Positions 41,260-49,281 of a stretch of 64,000 bases of DNA are shown here, in pieces. Source of the stretch: Phytohabitans houttuyneae (lineage in GTDB: Bacteria; Actinomycetota; Actinomycetes; Mycobacteriales; Micromonosporaceae). Position 1 is the first letter of the stretch. Every line of letters begins with the position of its first letter. Both the position numbers and the translations under genes were made by a program. The stretch is from positions 3,525,001-3,589,000 of the forward strand of contig NZ_BLPF01000001.1 of NCBI RefSeq assembly GCF_011764425.1, read 5' to 3'. The notes beneath the pieces were generated by a model. That model did no database searches and had not been told where the DNA came from. It worked only from the letters and a program-made list of their open reading frames with translations.

Positions 41260-43629
41260 TTACTGGTCGGGCATCCGGCGGGCGGGGGCCCGGCCGAAGG
41301 GCTGGCGCGGCGGCGGGCCCACCGGTGACAGTGCCGGGATCGGCAGCGTCAGCGGGCTGTCGCTGGTGACCGTGACGTGCTCGCCGTGGTGCAGCAGGTC
41401 GAGCTTGGCGCCGTCGCCGCCGTTGCGCAGTGAGTACGTCACCTCGTGCGGCTGCACCGCGACCCGCAGCCGCAGGCCGCGCCAGAGGAGCGAGAACTCC
41501 ATCAGGTTGATCCGGCTGGGCAGGCGCGGTGCGAACGACAGGCTGCCGCCGTGGTCGCGCATGCCGCCCAGACCCGCCACCACCGACAACCATGCGCCGG
41601 CGAGCGCTGCGATGTGCAGGCCCTCCCGCGTGTTGTTGTGGATGTCGTGCAGGTCCATCAGCGCGGCCTCGCCGAGGTAGTCGTGGGCCAGCTCCAGGTG
41701 GCCCACCTCCGCGGCCATGACCGCCTGGGTGCACGAGGAGAGCGACGAGTCGCGAACGGTGCGCTGCTCGTAGTAGGCGAAGTTGCGCGCCTTCTGCTCG
41801 GGCGTGAACGCGTCACCCCGCCAGTGCATCGCCAGTACCAGGTCGGCCTGCTTGATGACCTGCTTGCGGTACAGGTCGAAGTACGGGTAGTTCAGCAGCA
41901 GCGGGTAGCCGCTGGGCGGGGTGGCCGCGAAGTCCCACTCCTGGAGCCGGGTGAACTCCTCGCACTGCTGGTGTACCCCGAGCTCCTTGTCGTACGGGAT
42001 GTGCATCGCGGCGGCCGCGTCGCGCCAGGACGCCGCCTCCTCCTCGTCGACGCCGAGCCGGCGGGCCTGCTCCGGGTGGCGCAGGGCCGCGTCGGCGGCG
42101 CCGACGAGGTTTTTCTGCGCCATCAGGTTTGTGTAGATGTTGTCGTTGACCACCGCGGTGTACTCGTCGGGGCCGGTGACGCCGTCGATGTGGAAGACGC
42201 CGTGCCGGTCGTGGTGCCCCAGCGAGCGCCACAGCCGCGCCGTGTCGACCAGCAGCTCCAGGCCCACTTCGCGCTCGAAGTCGTGGTCGCCGGTGGCCAC
42301 CACGTACCGCTGGACCGCGTCGGCGATGTCCGCGCCGATGTGGAAGGCCGCGGTGCCGGCCGGCCAGTAGCCGGAGCACTCGTGACCGCGCACGGTGCGC
42401 CACGGGAACGCGGCGCCCTTGAGCCCCAGCGTCTGCGCCCGCTCCCGCGCCAGGTCGAGCGTCGCGTGCCGCCACCGCAGGCCGTGCGTCACCGCCTCCG
42501 GCTGGGTGTACGTGAGCACGGGCAGCACGAACGTCTCGGTGTCCCAGAAGACGTGCCCGTCGTACCCCGGCCCGGTGAGGCCCTTGGCCGCGATCGGCCG
42601 CATCTCCGCGCGGGCGCCCGCCTGCAGCACGTGGAAGAGCGCGAAGCGCACCGCCTGCTGCACCTCGGGGTCGCCGTCCAGCCGCACATCGGCCGCGTCC
42701 CAGAAAGCGTCAAGGTACTTGCGCTGCTCGCGGACCAGCCCGTCCCAGCCGGAGAACTTGGCCGAGGCGACCGCCGCGCCGACCTGGTCGCGCAGCGCCG
42801 GGAACGAGCGGCGGCTCGACCAGCCGTACGCGAGGATCTTGACGACCCGCAGCTTTTCGCCCGGCTTGAGCACGGTCGCGACCGTGGTGCGGGCGAAGTC
42901 CGGGTAGGACTCGGTGCTGATCGACGTGCGCTCCGGCCCGGAGATCTCGTGCTCCATCGCGGCTGCCATCCGCAGGCCGCTCTTTTTGGTGCGGTGGATC
43001 AGCAGGCCACCGGCGGCGGTCGCCAGGTGCTCCTCCGCCTTGAGCGGCGCCTTGAGCACGGCGGCCACGCGAGGGTCCTTGCGGGTGGCCGGCAGCTCCT
43101 CGTTGGCGACGAGCTCGGACTGCACGATCAGGCGCAGCGGGCGGTCGTCGGCCACCTCCACCTCGTAGCAGATCGCGGCGACCGCGCGCTGCGTGAAGGA
43201 GACCAGGCGGGTGCTGTGCACGCGCACCGCCCGCCCGGCCGGCGACACCCACTCGACCGTGCGGTCGAGCGTGCCCGCCTGGAGGTCGAGGACGCGCTGG
43301 TGGGTGCGCACCTCGCCGTATCTGACGTCGAAAGGCTCGTCGTCGACCAGCAGGCGGATGAGCTTGCCGTTCGTGACGTTGACTACCGTCTGCCCGGATT
43401 CGGGGAAGCCGTAGCCGGCCTCCGCGTAGGGCAGGGGTCGCAACTCGTAGAACGAGTTGAGATAGGTGCCCGGCAACCCGTGCGGTTCACCCTCGTCAAG
43501 GTTACCGCGGAGTCCAATGTGGCCATTGGACAGCGCGAAGACCGACTCAGACTGAGCCAGCACATCGAGGTCGAGCCGGGTCTCCCGGACGTGCCAGGGC
43601 TCGACCGGGTAAGCCCGCTCACGGATCAT
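41260..43629 (-). CDS. GH65 family glycoside phosphorylase/hydrolase
   Basis: A 789-residue protein with the full GH65 plan: N-terminal beta-sandwich (IRERAYPVEPWHVRETRLDL, SNGHIGLRGNLDEGEPHGL), the (alpha/alpha)6 barrel with DGHVFWDTETFVLPVLTY, GAAFPWRTVRGHECSGYWPA, the general acid Glu489 in GVTGPDEYTAVVNDN, and the phosphate/nucleophile-loop region IHNNTREGLHIAALAGAW. The family holds maltose, trehalose, kojibiose and nigerose phosphorylases. The overlapping beta-phosphoglucomutase-like gene supports a disaccharide phosphorylase producing beta-glucose-1-phosphate, an inference from context. The specific sugar is not known. Confidence 0.93.
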   Translation of the reverse strand: MIRERAYPVEPWHVRETRLDLDVLAQSESVFALSNGHIGLRGNLDEGEPHGLPGTYLNSFYELRPLPYAEAGYGFPESGQTVVNVTNGKLIRLLVDDEPFDVRYGEVRTHQRVLDLQAGTLDRTVEWVSPAGRAVRVHSTRLVSFTQRAVAAICYEVEVADDRPLRLIVQSELVANEELPATRKDPRVAAVLKAPLKAEEHLATAAGGLLIHRTKKSGLRMAAAMEHEISGPERTSISTESYPDFARTTVATVLKPGEKLRVVKILAYGWSSRRSFPALRDQVGAAVASAKFSGWDGLVREQRKYLDAFWDAADVRLDGDPEVQQAVRFALFHVLQAGARAEMRPIAAKGLTGPGYDGHVFWDTETFVLPVLTYTQPEAVTHGLRWRHATLDLARERAQTLGLKGAAFPWRTVRGHECSGYWPAGTAAFHIGADIADAVQRYVVATGDHDFEREVGLELLVDTARLWRSLGHHDRHGVFHIDGVTGPDEYTAVVNDNIYTNLMAQKNLVGAADAALRHPEQARRLGVDEEEAASWRDAAAAMHIPYDKELGVHQQCEEFTRLQEWDFAATPPSGYPLLLNYPYFDLYRKQVIKQADLVLAMHWRGDAFTPEQKARNFAYYEQRTVRDSSLSSCTQAVMAAEVGHLELAHDYLGEAALMDLHDIHNNTREGLHIAALAGAWLSVVAGLGGMRDHGGSLSFAPRLPSRINLMEFSLLWRGLRLRVAVQPHEVTYSLRNGGDGAKLDLLHHGEHVTVTSDSPLTLPIPALSPVGPPPRQPFGRAPARRMPDQ

Positions 43630-44369
43630 GGATTCTCCAGCAACTCACTGAGGTCGCGCACGACGATGTGGGCGCCGTGCTTGTAAAGCGCGTCGGTTTG
43701 CCCGACCCGGTCAACCCCGACGACAAAGCCGAACTCGCCGGCGCGGCCGGCCTCCACACCGGCCAGGGCGTCTTCGAAAACGGCCGCAGCCGACGGCGCG
43801 ACGCCGAGCAGCTTAGCTGCGTCAAGGAAGGTATCGGGGTGCGGCTTGCCGCGCAGATTGTCGCGTCGGGCGACGATGCCGTCGACGACCACTTCGACCT
43901 CGTCGATGAGGCCCGTAACGGTCAGGATATCGCGGCAATTGGCGCTTGCAGAGACCACAGCGCGACGCAATCCTGACTCACGGACGGCCTTCAGATAGGT
44001 GACCGAGCCCTCATAGACCTCCACCCCGTCCTCGCGGATGTGGCGGAGCAGCAACTCATTCTTACGGTTGCCGATGCCGTTGATCGTTTCCAGGTCCGGC
44101 GCGTCGTCCGGGCTGCCCTCGGGCAGGGTGATGCCCCGCGAGCCGAGGAAGGTGCGGACGCCGTCCGCCCGCGGCCGGCCATCGACGAACTTGTTGTAGT
44201 CGTCGCCCGGGTCAAACGCGCGGAACGGCTCACCGTCGCGCTCGGCACGGGCGCGTAGGTAGGCGTCGAAGGTCTCCTTCCAGGCGGCGTTGTGCACCTT
44301 GGCGGTTTGCGTGAGCACACCGTCTAGATCAAACAAACAGGCGGTAACGCCATCGGGGAGTCCCAACAC
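43626..44369 (-). CDS. beta-phosphoglucomutase-family HAD hydrolase
   Basis: A 247-residue HAD protein starting GLPDGVTACLFDLDGVLTQT from GTG 44369. A GTG at 44414 would also be possible and overlaps the stop of the upstream oxidase gene as GTGA. The nucleophile Asp and general acid Asp lie in LFDLDGVLT; the cap has KVHNAAWKETFDAYLRARAE, NKFVDGRPRADGVRTFL, and the later core motifs VVSASANCRDIL, GKPHPDTFLDAAKLLG and AVFEDALAGVEAGRAG complete the family. It converts beta-G1P to G6P. The ATGA overlap with GH65 confirms that the two work in sequence. Confidence 0.92.
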   Translation of the reverse strand: MLGLPDGVTACLFDLDGVLTQTAKVHNAAWKETFDAYLRARAERDGEPFRAFDPGDDYNKFVDGRPRADGVRTFLGSRGITLPEGSPDDAPDLETINGIGNRKNELLLRHIREDGVEVYEGSVTYLKAVRESGLRRAVVSASANCRDILTVTGLIDEVEVVVDGIVARRDNLRGKPHPDTFLDAAKLLGVAPSAAAVFEDALAGVEAGRAGEFGFVVGVDRVGQTDALYKHGAHIVVRDLSELLENP

Positions 44370-44410
44370 CCGGACAGAGTAACCGCAAAACCTCTTACGA
44401 AACTGCCGGC

Positions 44411-45910
44411 TCACCCGTGACTTTCATGGTCACCGTGAGTGGCGGGCCGGCCTGCCTTCTGTCCCGGCTCCACCACCACGAACTGGCCCATCATCCCCGC
44501 ATCTTCATGTTTGAGCACGTGGCAGTGGTACATGTACGGCACGTCCGGATCGGCGTAGTCGGCGAATCGCGCGATGATCTTTACGGTCTCGTTCGGTGCC
44601 AGCAACACCGTGTCCTTCCAGCCACTCAGCTCGGCCGGTGGCGGCGCCCCGCCCACGGAGAGGACCTGAAACTGCACGTCATGGACGTGGAAACTGTGCG
44701 CCGTGCCGTCCTCTTTAGTGATTTCCCAAACTTCTGTGGTGTCCTTGGTGACGACCGCGTCGATCCGGCTCATATCCATCTTCTTGCCGTTGATCTGGCG
44801 CCCGGAGAGGGTGAACTCGCGCGTCTTCACCGCTTCACCCGGGTCCAGTCGTTCGATCGGCGCGAGCGCCGCGGGCACCGCTGGCGAGGGCGCAAGGTTA
44901 CTCTCCGTACGCAGCTGGAGTACGTCCAAGGTGTCCCTCCCACCCCCGAAACGGTCGGTTACGGGGTTGTCGAGATCAGCTGGGTAACTACGAAGCGTCA
45001 CCCGTTCATCCGGCCGAAACGCCACGATGATCTCCGCGCGCTCACCCGGCGAGAGCCGGATGCGGCTCATGTCGTGTGGCGCCGGCAGCAGCCCGCCGTC
45101 GGTGCCGATCAGCGTGAACCGGCGGCCGTCCGACAACCCGAACGAGTACGTCCGAGCGGCCGACGCGTTGAGCAGCCGCAGGCGGACCCGCTCGGTGCGC
45201 ACGTCCAGGTAGGGCGCGACGGTCCCGTTGACGAGCACGGTGTCGCCGGTACCGCCGCCGTCCTCGATCTGCCCGTCTCCGTCGAACGAGCGGTCCTGGA
45301 CGATCACGGGGATGTCGTCGGTGCCGTAGTCGTGAGGCAGCGCCAGCTTCCGCGTGGGCTCGTCGTCGAGGATGAACATGCCGGCCAGCCCGCGCTGCAC
45401 GTGGCGGGCGGTCTGGCCATGCGGGTGCGGGTGGTACCAGAGCGTCGCGGCCGGCTGGTCCACTGTCCAGGTCGGCGACCAGGTGGCGCCGGGGCGGACC
45501 TCCTGGTGCGGCCCGCCGTCCATGCGCGCCGGCAGGTGCATGCCGTGCCAGTGCACGCTGGTGGGTTCGGCGAGGCCGTTGACGACGTTCACCAGGACCC
45601 GTTCGCCACGCTTGGCGCGGAGGGTGGGTCCGAGGTGGTCGCCGTTGAAGCCCCAGGTGCGGGTGGGTCGGCCCTGCCCGAGGTCGGTACGCCCCTCCTG
45701 CGCGCGCAGGTCGAACACGCGACGCCCCTCGCCGTCCACCCGCGACTCGGCCAGCGGCGGCACGGCCAGCGCGTTCCGAAAGTCGACCTTGCCGGTCGTG
45801 TCGAGGTCCGCACCCGTCCACGCCACCACGGCGGCCACCGCCCCACCGCCGCAGCAGAGTGCCAGCACTGCGCCCGCGGCGATCAGCGCCACGCCTGTTC
45901 GTCGTCTCAT
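44411..45910 (-). CDS. multicopper oxidase family protein
   Basis: A 499-residue exported oxidase, ATG 45910 behind GGGAGTGGGA. A signal anchor (about 5-33) is followed by three cupredoxin domains. All copper motifs are present: HWHGMHLPARMDGG, LWYHPHPHGQTARHVQRGLAG, HSFHVHDVQF and YMYHCHVLKHEDAGMMGQF, the last with the type-1 Cys, two His and the axial Met. The C-terminal tail is His-rich. Similar to CueO/CotA-like two- or three-domain oxidases; the substrate (copper, phenols) is unknown. It is upstream of the beta-phosphoglucomutase gene with possible overlap, an unexpected partner. Confidence 0.93.
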   Translation of the reverse strand: MRRRTGVALIAAGAVLALCCGGGAVAAVVAWTGADLDTTGKVDFRNALAVPPLAESRVDGEGRRVFDLRAQEGRTDLGQGRPTRTWGFNGDHLGPTLRAKRGERVLVNVVNGLAEPTSVHWHGMHLPARMDGGPHQEVRPGATWSPTWTVDQPAATLWYHPHPHGQTARHVQRGLAGMFILDDEPTRKLALPHDYGTDDIPVIVQDRSFDGDGQIEDGGGTGDTVLVNGTVAPYLDVRTERVRLRLLNASAARTYSFGLSDGRRFTLIGTDGGLLPAPHDMSRIRLSPGERAEIIVAFRPDERVTLRSYPADLDNPVTDRFGGGRDTLDVLQLRTESNLAPSPAVPAALAPIERLDPGEAVKTREFTLSGRQINGKKMDMSRIDAVVTKDTTEVWEITKEDGTAHSFHVHDVQFQVLSVGGAPPPAELSGWKDTVLLAPNETVKIIARFADYADPDVPYMYHCHVLKHEDAGMMGQFVVVEPGQKAGRPATHGDHESHG

Positions 45911-46032
45911 GCGTCCCACTCCCACTCCTAATCTCTCTACATGTAGCTTGGCTACCTATATGGCCACGCGTCCACGTTCTCAGGGCGGAATGGGGGTCCC
46001 TTCCAGGGTTACTTGCGGGTAACATCTCGCGC

Positions 46033-46500
46033 ATGTCCATCGACGCGCAGGCCGTCGGCGCCGGGATGCTCCAAGCGGTGCCGTTCGCTCGCACCCTCGG
46101 TTTCGAGTTCGTCGACGCCACACCAGACGGCGAGGGCGGCGTCAGCGCGGTCGTCCGCCTGCCCGACTCGCCCGCGACGCACAACCACGTCGGCGGCCCG
46201 CACGCGGGCGCCATCTTCACGCTCGGCGAGACCGCGTCCGGCGCGGTGGTGCTGGCCGCGTTCGGCCACCTGCTCGACCGCGCGGTGCCGCTGGCGGTCC
46301 GGGCCGAGATCGCGTACAAGCGGCTGGCGCTCGGCACCGTTCGCGCGACGGCACGCCTCGGCCGCCCGGTGGCGGAGGTCGCCGCCGAGCTGGCCGAGGG
46401 CACCCGCCCGGAGTTTCCGGTGCTTGTCGAGATCGGCACGGAGGACGGCGAGACCACGGCCGAGATGACGGTGATCTGGACCTTGCGGCCGCCGCGCTGA
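46033..46500 (+). CDS. hot-dog fold thioesterase-like protein (DUF4442/PaaI type)
   Basis: A 155-residue protein. VPFARTLGFEFVDATPDGEG gives the first strand and helix; VRLPDSPATHNHVGGPHAGAI carries the hot-dog signature (N-H-x-G-G-x-H-A-G-A) with the central helix LGETASGAVVLAAFG; YKRLALGTVRATARLGRP gives the last strands. Family members hydrolyse acyl-CoA thioesters. The next gene, an acyl-CoA-dehydrogenase-like one, begins 13 bp downstream, so they probably form an operon in fatty-acyl metabolism. Confidence 0.88.
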   Translation: MSIDAQAVGAGMLQAVPFARTLGFEFVDATPDGEGGVSAVVRLPDSPATHNHVGGPHAGAIFTLGETASGAVVLAAFGHLLDRAVPLAVRAEIAYKRLALGTVRATARLGRPVAEVAAELAEGTRPEFPVLVEIGTEDGETTAEMTVIWTLRPPR

Positions 46501-46513
46501 GTACCGTGCAGGC

Positions 46514-47521
46514 GTGACCGACCCGCTCGACAAGGCGCGGCAGATCGCCGACGACGTGCTCTTCCCCGCCGCACTCGAGGTCGACGCCACCGGCGTGATC
46601 CCGGCCGGCCACCTCGACCTGCTGGCGTCCGCGGGCTTCTACGGCATGGCCGCCGGCGACGTGCCGCATCCGGCGCTGCTCGTGGAGACGCTGGCGGGTG
46701 GCTGCCTCGCCACCACGTTCGTGTGGATGCAGCACCACAGCGCGGTGCGCGCGGTGGCGGACAGCGAGCGCCCCGACCTGATCGAGGAGTGGCTAGACCC
46801 ACTACGCCGCGGCGAGCGCCGCGCCGGCGTCGCGCTGGGTGGCCTGCGCCCCGGCCCGCCATCGGTGCGCGCCACCGCTGTCGACGGCGGGTACGAGCTG
46901 GACGGCAGCTCCCCGTGGGTCACCGGCTGGGGCATGATCGACGTCCTGCTGACCGCCGCGCGCGACGCCTCGGACACCGCGATCTGGCTGCTGGTGGACG
47001 CCGTGCCCGGCCCGACGCTCAGCGTGCAGCCCTTGGAGCTGGCCGCCGTCGACGCCAGCTCCACGGTCGAGGTGACCTTCGAGGGCCACGTCGTGCCGGC
47101 CGAGCGGGTGGCCACCACGATGCCCTACGCGCAGTGGGGTCCACGGGACGCCGCCGGGCTGCGGATGAACGGCTCCTTCGCCCTCGGCGTCGCCGCCCGC
47201 GCCATTCGCCTGCTGGGGCCGAGCGGTCTGCACGCCGACCTGGACCTGCTCGGGCCGAGCGGTCTGGACGCCGAGCTGGATGGGTGCCGCGCCGCGCTGG
47301 ACGCCGCCGCACCGGAAGCTCTCCCCGCCGCCCGCGCGGCCGCGTCCGAGCTGGCGATGCGCGCGGCCACGACGCTGGCGGTGGCGAGCGGGGCACGCTC
47401 GGTGCTGCGCGACCACCACGCGCAGCGGCTGGTGCGCGAGGCGATGTTCCTGCTGGTGTTCGGCTCCCGCCCGCCGATCAAGGCCGCGCTGCTCGACCTT
47501 GTCTCGCGGAAGGTGGGCTAG
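46514..47521 (+). CDS. acyl-CoA-dehydrogenase-like protein
   Basis: A 335-residue member of the acyl-CoA-dehydrogenase superfamily, GTG start. The N-terminal helical domain (KARQIADDVLFPAALEVDAT), the beta-domain with GSSPWVTGWGMIDVLLTAAR, and a shortened C-terminal helical domain are seen. It is shorter than standard enzymes (about 380), and the usual catalytic base is not evident. A 12-residue direct repeat (LLGPSGLHADLD, LLGPSGLDAELD) lies near residue 235. The TAG stop is within the left end of an inverted-repeat element. It may not be a true dehydrogenase. Confidence 0.85.
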   Translation: MTDPLDKARQIADDVLFPAALEVDATGVIPAGHLDLLASAGFYGMAAGDVPHPALLVETLAGGCLATTFVWMQHHSAVRAVADSERPDLIEEWLDPLRRGERRAGVALGGLRPGPPSVRATAVDGGYELDGSSPWVTGWGMIDVLLTAARDASDTAIWLLVDAVPGPTLSVQPLELAAVDASSTVEVTFEGHVVPAERVATTMPYAQWGPRDAAGLRMNGSFALGVAARAIRLLGPSGLHADLDLLGPSGLDAELDGCRAALDAAAPEALPAARAAASELAMRAATTLAVASGARSVLRDHHAQRLVREAMFLLVFGSRPPIKAALLDLVSRKVG

Positions 47522-47579
47522 TGCGGTGACGCCCTGCCGGGCGCAGAGTTCCGGGTCCGTTGGTGGCCCACCGCACTAG
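47518..47579. repeat. inverted-repeat element, copy 2 (CTAGTGCGGTG ends)
   Basis: A 62-bp element with perfect 11-bp terminal inverted repeats CTAGTGCGGTG and CACCGCACTAG and an internal CCGGGTCCG like copy 1 at 12553. It overlaps the stop codon of the acyl-CoA-dehydrogenase-like gene and lies 10 bp from the dispersed repeat copy F. Confidence 0.8.
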
Positions 47580-47589
47580 CCGAAATTTT

Positions 47590-47719
47590 GGGCTACCGCT
47601 CTCTGTCCGTCGTGGTCCGGACCGTTGCGCGGGGCCCCGGGGAAACGTGGAGCGCAGCGGAGCGTTTTCTTGGGGTGCGTTCCCGCGGCCTCACCCTCCG
47701 CGGTCGCATAGGTCACCCC
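47590..47719 (+). repeat. dispersed repeat, copy F (long form)
   Basis: Forward long copy: GGGCTACCGCTCTCTGTCCG, GTGGTCCGGACCGTTG, the extra CGCGGGGCCCCGGGGAAACG to GGTGCGTTCC segment, and CCGCGGCCTCACCCTCC. It ends with GGTCGCATAGGTCACCCC, shared with copy E. Confidence 0.92.
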
Positions 47720-48243
47720 GAAGAGCCTGCTCCCGCAGATCCAGGCCCTGTTTGAAAAGGACTGTCGAGGCGAGCCGGAGTCCAGCCGGCCCTTGATCGA
47801 TTGTCACGGACCGCCACGGCGGCGCTGCCTTGCGCCGGACCAGGCCGCGAAGGCACCAGCCAGATCCCTTGGTCGGTTCGGCACGGCTGGGGTTGCCCTT
47901 GCCGGGGGGCAAGGCCATAGAGAGCTGGGGTGACGGTGAGACAAACCCGCAGCCCATCGTCACCGCATGCGGCGTGCGCCTGCGCGGCGACACGGGCGTG
48001 GCTGCTGGTGTTCAGTGGCGTGGCCTGTGGCCGGACCGGGCGGGGTCCGGCCAGGGTGCCCCGCAGCGTCCGTCCCGGATCGCTCGGCGTGGGGTCCGGG
48101 CTGGGGCGGCCCCACAGGATTCGGGTCCCTCGCAGCGTCCGCCCTGGATCGCCAGGCGCCGACGCCGGAGCCGACCAGGGCGATCACCACGTGGCGCGCG
48201 CCGGCTTGCGTGGAGGGCTTGCCTGCGGGTGTCGCCTCGGGTC
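47720..48243. other. region without a recognised gene
   Basis: About 520 bases downstream of repeat F. Frames here lack any family motif. A short internal duplication is visible: CGCAGCGTCCGTCCCGGATC at about 48062 and CGCAGCGTCCGCCCTGGATC at about 48132, about 70 bp apart. Nothing else can be supported. Confidence 0.5.
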
Positions 48244-48274
48244 CAGCGCCCGCCTGACTGCCAGGCGGGCGCTG
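48244..48274 (-). terminator. perfect hairpin after the Yip1-like gene
   Basis: CAGCGCCCGCCTG pairs perfectly with CAGGCGGGCGCTG (13 bp, 5-base loop), 10 bases after the stop of the minus-strand gene. It is a strong terminator candidate. Confidence 0.88.
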
Positions 48275-48284
48275 GGACACACGG

Positions 48285-49254
48285 TCAGAACAGGTCGGCG
48301 ATCGTCCGCAGGATCTCGGCGTAGAAGTTGCCCTCGATGCTGCGGAACAGCGCGAACTCCTGCCCAGGACTGCCGAAGAACGGCCGCAGCGTCCACGCGA
48401 GCTGGGTGCCCACGAAGCCGAACAGCAGGATCCAGATGTACAGCAGCGTCATGCTCGCCGGGCGCTGGCCGTCGCGAGCTGGCGGGCGCTGCGGGCGGGG
48501 GCCGGTGTGGGGGGTAGCCACCGCGGGCGCCCGGGTCCCAGCCGGCCGCGACCGGCAGCGGTGGGGGCGGCGGCAGCGGCGCACTGACCACAGTGGACGC
48601 GGCACCGCCGTTGACCGCGGCGGGTGCGGCGGCGGGCACCGCTGTGGCGGGTACGGCTGAGATCGGGGTGACCGGGACGGCCTCGGCGGGAGCCGGCTGG
48701 GCCGGGACGGCGGCGGGCACCGCGGGGGCCGCGGCGGGCTGCACGGCCGGTGCCAGCAGGCCGTGCTCGTTGAGCACCTGCATGCCGCTGGTCAGGAAGC
48801 GGAGGCCGACGATCGCCGAGAGCGTGAGGATCGCGACGTTGAGCAGTTTGAAGAAGCCGTAGTCGGGTGCGGTGATGAGGAAGAAGAGGCTGATCGGGGC
48901 GAACGCCACGGCCAGCATCGCGGTGACCGTGATGGCCACCATGACCATCGCGAGCGCCTGCCGCACCGACAGCCGCGCACCGAAGACCAGGTTGAACAGG
49001 TAGAGCGTCGGCAGGCAGATCGCCAGCGTGACGAGGAAGAGCAGCGGGAGCTTCGCTGCCGACGTCAGCGCCATCAGGAAGCTGTGGAAGGCGCCCAGGA
49101 CCGCGCCGTAAAGTGCCAACGCGATGGCGGAGCTGGCCAGCATGTGTGTGGTCAGCTGGCCCAGCTCCCGCTCATCGACGATCTGCTGCCAGATGCTCTG
49201 CCGATCGCGCAGGATGCGCTCGATCACGAGCAACCCAGAACCGTTAGCGGACAT
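48285..49254 (-). pseudogene. Yip1-like polytopic membrane protein gene, frameshifted in a G6 tract
   Basis: The N-terminal 165 residues have the RILRDRQSIWQQIVDERELG leader and four to five membrane helices (ALALYGAVLGAFHSFLMAL and others), then an Ala/Pro/Val-rich linker. At the run of six G (plus strand 48509-48514) the reading must shift by one to enter TGPRPQRPPARDGQRPASMT, then LLYIWILLFGFVGTQLAWTL and RPFFGSPGQEFALFRSIEGN, FYAEILRTIADLF, which is the natural C-terminus (membrane helix and conserved GSP) in related proteins. Without the shift the frame runs to 48184 through low-complexity sequence. A single extra base in the homopolymer explains it: a real mutation, slippage, or a sequencing error. 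Confidence 0.72.
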
Positions 49255-49281
49255 CCGCTGACGGTAGGGCAGCGGGTGTGA

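Noticed and set aside
47830-48324. A 164-codon plus-strand frame downstream of repeat F
   Set aside because: Arg/Gly/Ala-rich, no ribosome site, overlaps the terminator and a neighbouring gene on the other strand.
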